DNA of 22,053 nt from positions 1-22,053 of the forward strand of contig DAHXOM010000273.1 in the NCBI GenBank assembly GCA_027364825.1, read 5' to 3'. Positions 17,246 through 22,053 of this stretch are shown here, piece after piece. Source of the DNA: a bacterium. Lineage in GTDB: Bacteria; JAMCPX01. Made by a program: the position numbers and the translations under genes. The notes below the pieces were generated by a model that was given only the letters and a program-made list of their open reading frames with translations, was not told the origin of the DNA and ran no database searches. Position 1 is the stretch's first letter; the number at the start of each line of letters is the position of its first letter.

Positions 17246-17875
17246 ATGAAGCACAAACCCGAACTTCCCTCCGGTATCTACGGTATTACTTCACGAGATT
17301 TCGGAACATCCCATGAGCAATCAGCCCGGTATCTGTTAAAGGCAGGCGTCAGGATCATCCAGTACCGGGAAAAAGCTGCATCTACCCGCGAATTACTGAA
17401 CGAGGCTGCCGCGATCAGGGATCTTTGCAGGCAGTATAATGCCCTATTTATTGTCAATGACAGATTGGACATTGCACTCGCCTGTGATGCGGACGGCGTC
17501 CATGTGGGCCAGGACGATATGCCGGCCCGGGTCGTCCGGAAGTATCTTGGCGATAAGATCGTCGGTGTTTCCGTGAGGAATGAAGAAGAGGTAATAACCG
17601 CACAGGCAGACGGTGCCGATTATCTGGGTGCAGGTGCCGTATTCCCCACATCCACAAAACAGGACAGCACCTGTATCGGCCTGGACATGCTCGGCAAGAT
17701 AGCCCGGATTTCAAATGTCCCGGTTTATGCAATCGGCGGTATTACCCTGAATAACCTGAACGCATTAAAACAACTCAACATCCTCGGTGCTGCCGTGATA
17801 TCGGCGATACTGAACACCCCTGACCCGGAAAACACCGCACGGGAATTCATCCGCATCTGGTCATCCAAAGAATGA
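17246..17875 (+). CDS. thiE: Thiamine-phosphate synthase ThiE
   Basis: ThiE couples HMP diphosphate with thiazole phosphate to make thiamine monophosphate. The 209-aa TIM-barrel protein has the standard motifs QYREK (39-43), FIVNDRLDIA (68-77), DGVHVGQDD (83-91), LGAGAVFPTSTK (127-138) and AIGGI (162-166). With ThiM it reconstitutes salvage of thiazole. The HMP kinase ThiD is not in the window. No ribosome binding site is visible before ATG 17246, so translation probably depends on coupling to thiM, 3 bp upstream. No T-rich intrinsic terminator follows; the strong hairpin at 17911-17939 lacks a T-tract and belongs to an ORF6N remnant. Confidence 0.94.
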   Translation: MKHKPELPSGIYGITSRDFGTSHEQSARYLLKAGVRIIQYREKAASTRELLNEAAAIRDLCRQYNALFIVNDRLDIALACDADGVHVGQDDMPARVVRKYLGDKIVGVSVRNEEEVITAQADGADYLGAGAVFPTSTKQDSTCIGLDMLGKIARISNVPVYAIGGITLNNLNALKQLNILGAAVISAILNTPDPENTAREFIRIWSSKE

Positions 17876-17894
17876 CCCCGCGTATAAACCGGCA

Positions 17895-18009
17895 GTGAAT
17901 ATCACTGAAGTTTTAAGGTGCCAATTGGGTACCTTAAAAAGAGGAAGGACTTTCTAACGGGTTTACCGAGCACGGGGTTGCCATGCTGGCTGCCCTCCTG
18001 GCGTTATGA
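17895..18009 (+). pseudogene. Remnant of an ORF6N-domain gene (copy 1)
   Basis: Two short out-of-frame pieces match consecutive parts of the ORF6N domain seen intact at 21484-21993. The first (17895-17954) reads VNITEVLRCQLGTLKRGRTF then a stop; the second (17962-18009) reads FTEHGVAMLAALLAL then a stop. Compared with the intact copy, about 11 nt are missing between the KRG and FTEHG elements, giving the frameshift. N- and C-terminal portions are absent. The fragment contains the 17911-17939 palindrome discussed below. It begins about 20 bp after thiE, so it marks the edge of the accessory island. Confidence 0.75.
17911..17939. repeat. Imperfect palindrome inside ORF6N remnant copy 1
   Basis: Two 14-nt arms (17911-17924, TTTTAAGGTGCCAA; 17926-17939, TGGGTACCTTAAAA) flank a central T at 17925. 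Twelve of 14 positions pair and one more is a G-T wobble. The centre is the first base of the codon following the Cys-Gln codons, the same position as the palindromes at 19688-19714 and 21687-21713. It could be mistaken for a thiE terminator, but no T-tract follows. Confidence 0.85.
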
Positions 18010-18053
18010 TTCAACCCTGTCCAAAGTCCGGGGCTGAACCTTATCTCTCACCT

Positions 18054-18293
18054 CTACGCACTTTTTTTATAATGGGAAGTATACCAATCAATGAGCTGCT
18101 TGATCATCTTTTGATAGGAAGTTTGCCTCTTTTTTGCCTCTTCTTTAAAGAAATCAATGCTCGACTTCTTCAACGAAATCGTTATCTTCACCTTTTCTTC
18201 TTTTAACGCCAGCTGATCGGGCGGTGGAAGAAAATCTTTAATGATTTTTAGTTTACCCATTGGTTCATCAGTATAATTTATTTTGTTTCTCAT
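18054..18293 (-). CDS. brnA: BrnA-family antitoxin (ribbon-helix-helix / CopG-like)
   Basis: A 79-aa basic protein. Its C-terminal half (KVKITISLKKSSIDFFKEEAK and onwards, residues 35-72) has the pattern of a ribbon-helix-helix DNA-binding domain, a beta strand followed by two helices, as in BrnA antitoxins. BrnA binds and neutralises the BrnT ribonuclease toxin and represses the pair's promoter. ATG 18293 is preferred over the longer frame because GGGAGGG lies about 7 nt upstream. It overlaps the 3' end of the brnT frame by 26 bp, the normal toxin-first brnTA order. Its partner toxin is frameshifted, so it may now be an orphan. Confidence 0.78.
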   Translation of the reverse strand: MRNKINYTDEPMGKLKIIKDFLPPPDQLALKEEKVKITISLKKSSIDFFKEEAKKRQTSYQKMIKQLIDWYTSHYKKSA

Positions 18294-18551
18294 AAATATC
18301 CCTCCCTTTTCTCCAATATCCCGCACCGTAAATGCGGATAACATTACCCCTATACGTAAATCTTACAGTCATTATGCCGTCACCCACGCTTCCGATACAA
18401 TAAAAGCGGTGTTCTTCAATACTGTGTGATACATCTTCTACGATCACACGATGAGGATCTAGAAACGCCTGCTGTGCCAACAAGAAACAGTGTGTTTTGC
18501 TTGATTTTCCCTGTCTTTCTCATCATCCCACTCAAAATGCGATTTCTTCAT
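18268..18551 (-). pseudogene. brnT: BrnT-family toxin, frameshifted
   Basis: BrnT toxins are small RelE-fold ribonucleases. The N-terminal piece, starting at the ATG 18551, reads MKKSHFEWDDEKDRENQAKH (the FEWDxxKxxxNxxKH signature) and stops early after SCWHSRRF. The remainder continues in another frame: LAQQAFLDPHRVIVEDVSHS, then EEHRFYCIGSVGDG, then VIRIYGAGYWRKGRDIYE. Together they make a full-length BrnT of about 93 aa. The break lies near 18480-18490 and corresponds to a net loss of one nucleotide (1 or 4). Either the toxin is dead or there is a sequencing error. brnA follows with a 26-bp overlap. Confidence 0.8.
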
Positions 18552-18557
18552 AAAGAT

Positions 18558-18586
18558 ACTATAATACAGGATGGTGACAAAAGCAA
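18558..18586 (-). promoter_or_regulatory. Putative brnTA promoter, possibly giving a leaderless transcript
   Basis: On the minus strand TTGCTT (18581-18586), a 17-bp spacer and TATAGT (18558-18563) precede the brnT ATG by only 6 nt. No Shine-Dalgarno is present before that ATG. Both facts fit a leaderless mRNA, but this is inference from spacing alone. Confidence 0.4.
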
Positions 18587-18639
18587 TATAAACGTATGGC
18601 CATTTATATGGCATTATTCTCCTCTCGCAAAGAGGTGGC

Positions 18640-18850
18640 TGCGACAGCAGACAGGTATTTGTTCCTGCTGCATCATTCCGTGCCTGACACGGAATCCAGT
18701 TCTTTTCCCTTCTATGAAGAGGGGCGAGATCGGGTGTGTCGCCCGCTATCTTCCCCTGGCAATGGGTTTGATTCCTGTAGGGGCAGGGCCTGCCCTGCCC
18801 TCTTCCTCTCAACGTTCTGAATCATATCTGTCTAAAGTCCGGGTCGGACT
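18640..18850. repeat. Cluster of dispersed palindromic repeats between brnT and the MNT gene
   Basis: This 309-bp gap (18552-18860) has no credible gene. It holds at least two palindromic repeats. ATTCCGTG (18675-18682) and CACGGAAT (18688-18695) frame a 5-nt loop and continue into TCCAG, the pattern of widespread bacterial dispersed repeats that translate as WIPCQARND. GGGCAGGGC (18781-18789) and GCCCTGCCC (18792-18800) form a 9-bp stem. At about 18827-18844, CTGTCTAAAGTCCGGGTC resembles CTGTCCAAAGTCCGGGGC at 18017-18034 downstream of brnA, so similar repeat pieces lie on both sides of the brn locus. Confidence 0.65.
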
Positions 18851-18860
18851 GTCGTCTTCT

Positions 18861-19184
18861 TTATGCGACTCTTCTCCCTGTTTTGACAATTTCTTTGATA
18901 TAAGGATTTGTTTTATCAAAGTCTGTCCTGGCAAAAGAGTGGGGTTCTATTCTTAAATCCACATTTTTTGTAAGCCTCATCAACTGTGCATCCTCATTAA
19001 ACCCATCGATGTTATCTTTATCCCAGAAAACAGCAAGATCTATATCGCTATCCTTATGATAGCTGCCTTTAACATAAGAACCATAAAGATAGATATGCCA
19101 TACCGGTATATTGTTTTCTCGAAGAATCTTCAAATATCTTTGAATAATTTGATCGATCATCCTTGTATTTTTTTTGACAGCCAT
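18861..19184 (-). CDS. MNT-type nucleotidyltransferase domain protein (antitoxin of HEPN/MNT pair)
   Basis: A 107-aa minimal nucleotidyltransferase of the DNA polymerase beta superfamily. It has the GS-x10-D-x-D signature: Gly35-Ser36 in YGSYVKGS, Asp47 and Asp49 in DSDIDLAVF, and a third carboxylate at Asp76 in VDLRIEP, so the metal site looks intact. In characterised MntA/HepT systems the nucleotidyltransferase AMPylates the HEPN partner to silence it. ATG 19184 has AGGAG about 8 nt upstream and gives a 28-bp overlap with the HEPN gene. An ATG at 19160 would give a 4-bp overlap but a poorer site. It follows its HEPN partner in one operon. Confidence 0.88.
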   Translation of the reverse strand: MAVKKNTRMIDQIIQRYLKILRENNIPVWHIYLYGSYVKGSYHKDSDIDLAVFWDKDNIDGFNEDAQLMRLTKNVDLRIEPHSFARTDFDKTNPYIKEIVKTGRRVA

Positions 19185-19549
19185 TTTCTAAACTCCTTAA
19201 TCTTATAAAGATACTGTTCTGCAAAATCTTTTGTTGCTTTCTTGTAAAAACGTTGTTTGTAGTCCGGATAGCGAGTCTTTATATTAAAAGCGGTAACCTC
19301 TAACAAAAAATCCTTTTGCAAATCTGAAAGTTCAAGTTCTGATCGCTCTGCTATTTGTAACAGGTGATGGATCTTCGGCACATTACTGTCGACAACCTTC
19401 ACATAGTATGCCTTTAGCATCTTTTCAATAACAAGATGCCCTACAAACAATGCCCACACATAATGAGCATTTTCAAAAAGGCTATTCATCGCTTTGAAAT
19501 CAACGTCCGACAAATCTAACCAGTATTTTACAATTTCATCTTTTTTCAT
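19157..19549 (-). CDS. HEPN-domain protein (partner of the MNT nucleotidyltransferase)
   Basis: A 130-aa all-alpha HEPN protein recognisable from MKKDEIVKYWLDLSDVDFKA, FVGHLVIEKMLKAYYVK (35-51), PKIHHLLQIAE (58-68) and AFNIKTRYPDYK (87-98), the pattern of the PF05168 branch. HEPN toxins of HepT type are RNases with an R-x4-6-H motif; I do not see that motif in the C-terminal helix region, where RYPDYK occurs instead. The protein may therefore be a non-RNase HEPN or use other residues. It is transcribed first, overlapping the MNT gene by 28 bp. No strong ribosome binding site precedes ATG 19549. Confidence 0.85.
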   Translation of the reverse strand: MKKDEIVKYWLDLSDVDFKAMNSLFENAHYVWALFVGHLVIEKMLKAYYVKVVDSNVPKIHHLLQIAERSELELSDLQKDFLLEVTAFNIKTRYPDYKQRFYKKATKDFAEQYLYKIKEFRKWLSKKIQG

Positions 19550-19634
19550 AGTGTTTGCTCTAAACTATGTAATTGTATATCACATAACATTGTTAACATT
19601 CAATTTGTTTAAAACAGGTACACTCTCATCTTTC

Positions 19635-19781
19635 CTTAAAAGATTTCCTGATTATTTTCTGCTTTCTCTTAGTCGTGAGGGAATAATGAACTTATCACAA
19701 ATTGTGATAAGTTCTAATATTAAGCATGCTCCAAACTTACATGCATTCACGGAACAGGGTATTGCCATGCTTTCAAGTGTG
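19635..19781 (+). pseudogene. Remnant of an ORF6N-domain gene (copy 2)
   Basis: A single open frame encodes the middle of an ORF6N domain. LKRFPDYFLLSL aligns with LKRFPSDFMFRL of the intact copy, LSQIVISSNIK with RSQFVILKKGKNIK, and HAFTEQGIAMLSSV with YAFTENGVAMLSSI. The N-terminal part (the LRGQKVMLDRDLALLYGV element) and everything after AMLSSV are missing; repeat sequence follows immediately. It lies in the 472-bp gap between the HEPN gene and the DUF1016 nuclease, in the opposite orientation to both. It contains the perfect palindrome at 19688-19714. Confidence 0.78.
19688..19714. repeat. Perfect 27-nt palindrome inside ORF6N remnant copy 2
   Basis: GAACTTATCACAA (19688-19700), a central A (19701) and TTGTGATAAGTTC (19702-19714) form perfect 13-bp arms. 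The palindrome covers the codons for the Ser-Gln-Ile-Val element, the same place as in the intact ORF6N gene. It shares only the inner ATCACAA-N-TTGTGAT with that copy; the outer six bases of each arm differ but still pair. Confidence 0.95.
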
Positions 19782-19824
19782 CCTCATAGCAGGGGTGTGT
19801 TCTCTTAATTTTCCCTCAGCAATG

Positions 19825-20001
19825 CTTGGGTCGAGGGAGTTATGATTTTGCTATTCTCCTCCCCTTAAGATAAGGGGAGGTTGGGTGGAGTTATGATTTA
19901 ACCTGTCTTGTGATTTGATGCCTGTAGTGGCAGGGCATGCTCTGCCCTCTTTGCTCTCCATTCTCAGAACATTTCACATTTCAAGTGCTGAAGCCGTTGC
20001 T
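19825..20001. repeat. Composite direct repeat, left copy (3' side of the DUF1016 nuclease gene)
   Basis: Two segments recur on the other side of the nuclease gene in the same orientation. 19825-19851 (CTTGGGTCGAGGGAGTTATG and onwards, 27 nt) is identical to 21322-21348. 19942-20001 (from CTGCCCTCTTTG through ACATTTCACATTTCAA to GAAGCCGTTGCT) is a close match to 21350-21412. Between them the left copy has about 90 bp of extra sequence: a hairpin (CCTCCCCTTA 19858-19867 with TAAGGGGAGG 19871-19880), a second GGAGTTATGATTT, and a GGCAGGGCATGCTCTGCC palindrome. Confidence 0.8.
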
Positions 20002-20021
20002 TTTCCTGATGACCTCACTTC

Positions 20022-20960
20022 TTATTTCTCCGGTTTTACTGCCTTCATTTGCCGGGTAATTTCCAGCTTTAGCTCTTCTTCAGTTGGTAAATACAACTTA
20101 TACCTTGACGCAAAAATATGTTTATTCCCTTTTGCTAGTGTATATCGTACGACCGCATCTTTTTTGTCTTCACATAGTATAAGTCCAACACTCGGATTAT
20201 CGTCTTTTAATTTAATATCCTGGTCGTAATAATTCACATACATCAGCATCTGACCGATATCTTGGTGCGTAAGCTTGCCAATTTTTAAATCAATGAGCAC
20301 ATAGCATTTAAGGACAGTGTTATAAAAAACAAGGTCGATATAAAAATGGTCTCCTTCAAGTGTAATCCGTTTTTGGCGCGCCACAAAAGTAAATCCTCGT
20401 CCTAACTCAAGCAGAAATCTGGTAAGATTATCAATCAATCCCTGCTCTAATTCGTTCTCATAAAGCTTTGTTTGAGAAGATAAACCGGTAAATTCCAATA
20501 CGTACGGGTCTTTAATCATATCACCATAAGTCTGTAACTCCTGTCCCTTGCGGACTAGTTTTAAAAGACCTTTCTTATCTTTACTTAATGCAAGTCGCTC
20601 AAATAAAAGACTTCCTTTCTGCCGCTCGAGTTCCCGGGCTGACCAGTTATTCTTCATACACTCTATTTCATAGAATGAACGCGCCTCTTGTTTTTCCACC
20701 CGCATGAGAATGCGATAGTGCGTCCAGCTCAATCCGTGACGCAGTGCGTCACGTTTTTGATACATTGTGTAAAAGTGACGCATATTGCGTAAATTTGATT
20801 CATCAAATCCAGCCCCAAAATCATCTGTCAACCTGATTGACACCTGTTTTAATAGTTTGCTGCCGTATTCCGCGCGTGCCCTCCCTTTCTGCTCCTCTTC
20901 TACTATTTCTCGGCCGATCAGCCAATACGCCTGAACCATCTCATAATTGACAGACCGCAT
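20022..20960 (-). CDS. DUF1016 (YhcG-type) PDDEXK nuclease domain protein; N-terminus lost or out of frame
   Basis: The protein has an N-terminal winged-helix-like DUF1016 domain (VNYEMVQAYWLIGREIVEEE, FGAGFDESNLRNMRHFY, LSWTHYRILMRVE) and a C-terminal PDDEXK nuclease domain. The nuclease residues are visible: Asp209 in FYIDLVFYN, Asp224-Leu-Lys226 in VLIDLKIGKL, then Gln237 and MYVNYYD. The ATG at 20960 lies inside the domain. In-frame sequence continues upstream for 28 codons (reading LKPTEGLYNRIRSIIEAARG, clearly family sequence) to a TAG at 21045-21047, with no ATG, GTG or TTG. An ATG at 21052 is one nucleotide out of frame, so the start has probably been frameshifted. YhcG-like proteins are linked to phage or mobile-element defence and DNA metabolism, but their exact role is unsettled. 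Confidence 0.85.
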   Translation of the reverse strand: MRSVNYEMVQAYWLIGREIVEEEQKGRARAEYGSKLLKQVSIRLTDDFGAGFDESNLRNMRHFYTMYQKRDALRHGLSWTHYRILMRVEKQEARSFYEIECMKNNWSARELERQKGSLLFERLALSKDKKGLLKLVRKGQELQTYGDMIKDPYVLEFTGLSSQTKLYENELEQGLIDNLTRFLLELGRGFTFVARQKRITLEGDHFYIDLVFYNTVLKCYVLIDLKIGKLTHQDIGQMLMYVNYYDQDIKLKDDNPSVGLILCEDKKDAVVRYTLAKGNKHIFASRYKLYLPTEEELKLEITRQMKAVKPEK

Positions 20961-21052
20961 GATATTTCCGCGGGCCGCCTCAATGATACTGCGAATACGA
21001 TTATAAAGACCTTCTGTTGGCTTTAGAAAATTAGTCCTTTTATTCTACCCAT

Positions 21053-21284
21053 TTTCTCTACTCACTTTAATGTCACTCCGTTTTAAGGCCACACCTTCAT
21101 GCATACACATCTTTTCTAACAAGGTTTACCGTTCACAACTCCGGACATGACATTTATATAAACTTCCTGCCAAAAGACAATACGGATACAGTGCGTTTTT
21201 GTCAAGTAAAGAACAGGTTGTGGCAAATCTGTTCCCATGAAACGTAATAAAAATATATTTATTATCCCTAATCCCTTTTGGGCC
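21053..21284. other. Intergenic stretch without recognisable gene
   Basis: Part of the 523-bp gap between the annotated DUF1016 start and the ORF6N gene. The first 92 bp of that gap (20961-21052) are the lost N-terminus of the nuclease gene. From 21053 to 21284 I see no convincing coding region, hairpin terminator or promoter, only AT-rich sequence; the short frames present have no recognisable similarity or ribosome binding site. Confidence 0.5.
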
Positions 21285-21412
21285 CCCTCCCTTGATGGGA
21301 GGGCTGGGCACACAAGCAAAACTTGGGTCGAGGGAGTTATGATTTTGCCCTGCCCTCTTTGATCCCGTCCATTCTCAAAACATTTCACATTTCAAAGTCT
21401 GAAGCCGTTGCT
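21285..21412. repeat. Composite direct repeat, right copy (5' side of the DUF1016 nuclease gene)
   Basis: It starts with a hairpin, CCCTCCC (21285-21291) and GGGAGGG (21297-21303) around TTGAT. The 27-nt segment 21322-21348, identical to 19825-19851, follows, and then 21350-21412, a close match to 19942-20001. It lacks the roughly 90-bp insert of the left copy, so it may be the simpler ancestral form. Together the two copies enclose the DUF1016 nuclease gene in direct orientation. Confidence 0.8.
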
Positions 21413-21428
21413 CTCTTTAGGATTCTCT

Positions 21429-21457
21429 TTACATCCTACGATGATATAGCGTATAAT
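21429..21457 (+). promoter_or_regulatory. Putative promoter of the intact ORF6N gene
   Basis: TTACAT (21429-21434), a 17-bp spacer and a consensus TATAAT (21452-21457) precede the ORF6N start by 26 nt. GGAGGT at 21475-21480 is a strong ribosome binding site. The gene therefore appears to be expressed on its own. Confidence 0.65.
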
Positions 21458-21483
21458 AACAAAACATTTCATTTGGAGGTATC

Positions 21484-21993
21484 ATGCAAACAAAGGCACT
21501 TGTTCCTGTAGAAACAATAGAGCAGAAGATCCTGCTCATACGCGGACAGAAGGTAATGCTGGACCGGGATCTTGCTCTACTCTACGGAGTGGATACAAGA
21601 GTATTAAACCAGGCTGTAAAGAGAAATCTAAAAAGATTTCCGTCGGATTTTATGTTTAGATTAAATGAGAACGAAGCAATAGGATTTTCAAGATCACAAT
21701 TTGTGATCTTGAAGAAAGGTAAAAATATAAAGTACTTCCCCTATGCTTTTACAGAAAATGGTGTCGCTATGCTTTCAAGTATACTGAATAGTGAAAGAGC
21801 TATACAAGTTAACATTCAGATCATGAGAACCTTTACAAAGTTGAGGGCAATAATATCCACTCATAAGGATTTATCCCGAAGATTGGATGAATTAGAAAAG
21901 AAATATGACAACCAGTTCAGAGTGGTTTTTGATGCTATACGCGAGCTTATGACTCCGCCGGAACCCAAACACCGCAGAATAGGATTCTTATGA
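21484..21993 (+). CDS. ORF6N-domain (KilA-N-associated) DNA-binding protein
   Basis: A complete 169-aa ORF6N protein. The domain spans about residues 8-105: VETIEQKILLIRGQKVMLDRDLALLYGV, VLNQAVKRNLKRFPSDFMFRL, FSRSQFVILKKGKNIKYFPYAFTENGVAMLSSILNSE (each element read from the translation, in that order). A helical, charged tail (about 106-155) with coiled-coil potential (RRLDELEKKYDNQF) follows, the usual layout of chromosomal ORF6N proteins. ORF6N was defined in phage and viral proteins and is thought to bind DNA; the chromosomal role is not established. A promoter and strong ribosome binding site precede it. Two decayed relatives lie at 17895-18009 and 19635-19781. A perfect 27-nt palindrome sits in the coding sequence. 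Confidence 0.9.
   Translation: MQTKALVPVETIEQKILLIRGQKVMLDRDLALLYGVDTRVLNQAVKRNLKRFPSDFMFRLNENEAIGFSRSQFVILKKGKNIKYFPYAFTENGVAMLSSILNSERAIQVNIQIMRTFTKLRAIISTHKDLSRRLDELEKKYDNQFRVVFDAIRELMTPPEPKHRRIGFL
21687..21713. repeat. Perfect 27-nt palindrome inside the intact ORF6N gene
   Basis: TTCAAGATCACAA (21687-21699), a central T (21700) and TTGTGATCTTGAA (21701-21713) form perfect 13-bp arms. The centre is the first base of the Phe codon in SRSQFVILK. A perfect 13-bp arm has a chance of about 4^-13 at any one site, and the same codon position is palindromic in the two remnants. Confidence 0.97.
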
Positions 21994-22014
21994 AAACAAT
22001 AAAATCCACTTACC

Positions 22015-22043
22015 TTGACTATATGTCAGATATGATATATTTA
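22015..22043 (+). promoter_or_regulatory. Possible promoter at the right edge
   Basis: TTGACT (22015-22020) is followed by 17 bp and TATTTA (22038-22043), in a very AT-rich stretch just after the ORF6N stop. It may drive a gene beyond the window. The support is weak because AT-rich sequence gives such matches easily. Confidence 0.2.
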
Positions 22044-22053
22044 TATATAAGAT

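Noticed and set aside
17911..17939. Intrinsic terminator of thiE
   Set aside because: The hairpin is strong but is followed by AAGAGGAAGG rather than a T-tract, and it is explained as the ORF6N palindrome.
18459..18812. Minus-strand frame of 117 codons read as a single protein
   Set aside because: Only its last 31 residues (from MKKSHFEWDD) are coding, as the N-terminus of BrnT. The rest translates dispersed repeats (WIPCQARND pattern).
18426..18956. Plus-strand open frame of 176 codons across brnT, repeats and the MNT gene
   Set aside because: It reads through palindromic repeats and antisense to two recognisable genes, so it is spurious.
17876..22053. CRISPR array, tRNA gene or insertion sequence in the repeat-rich flank
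   Set aside because: The repeats are irregularly spaced and heterogeneous, no cloverleaf was recognised, and there is no transposase frame or terminal inverted repeat pair.

Overview
The window looks like chromosome from a Gram-negative bacterium, most plausibly a Desulfobacterota (deltaproteobacterial) lineage. This is inference from gene content: an uninterrupted murein/division cluster, a MurE with the DNPR motif of meso-diaminopimelate enzymes, a division transpeptidase with a C-terminal PASTA domain, a SufS-SufU pair, and a flank rich in toxin-antitoxin and ORF6N genes. No rRNA, tRNA or other taxonomic marker is present, so the assignment is tentative.

Region 1 (1-13356, minus strand) is a dcw cluster, in transcription order mraZ, rsmH, ftsL, ftsI, murE, murF, mraY, murD, ftsW, murG, murC, murB. 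murB is cut by the left edge. The genes abut or overlap (gaps of 0-12 bp, overlaps of 4-38 bp), so this is one translationally coupled unit making UDP-MurNAc-pentapeptide, lipid I and lipid II and supplying septal synthesis proteins. mraZ is preceded by a TTGACA promoter overlapped by tandem 10-bp boxes that resemble MraZ operators.

Region 2 (13395-17875) holds a zinc-independent NADPH oxidoreductase (minus, with its own intrinsic terminator) and a divergent plus-strand operon sufS-sufU-thiM-thiE, which combines cysteine desulfuration and Fe-S assembly with thiamine salvage.

Region 3 (17876-22053) is an accessory island, by eye more AT-rich and full of repeats. It contains a decayed ORF6N remnant, a brnT-brnA toxin-antitoxin locus with a frameshifted toxin, an MNT/HEPN pair, a second ORF6N remnant, a DUF1016 (YhcG-type) PDDEXK nuclease whose start is lost or out of frame, and an intact ORF6N gene with its own promoter. 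Dispersed repeats separate the modules, and a composite direct repeat flanks the nuclease gene.

The most unusual signal is that all three ORF6N copies carry a long palindrome centred on exactly the same codon position. The arms differ between copies but remain self-complementary within each copy (two are perfect 13-bp arms around a 1-nt centre). This suggests selection on a DNA or RNA structure inside the coding sequence.
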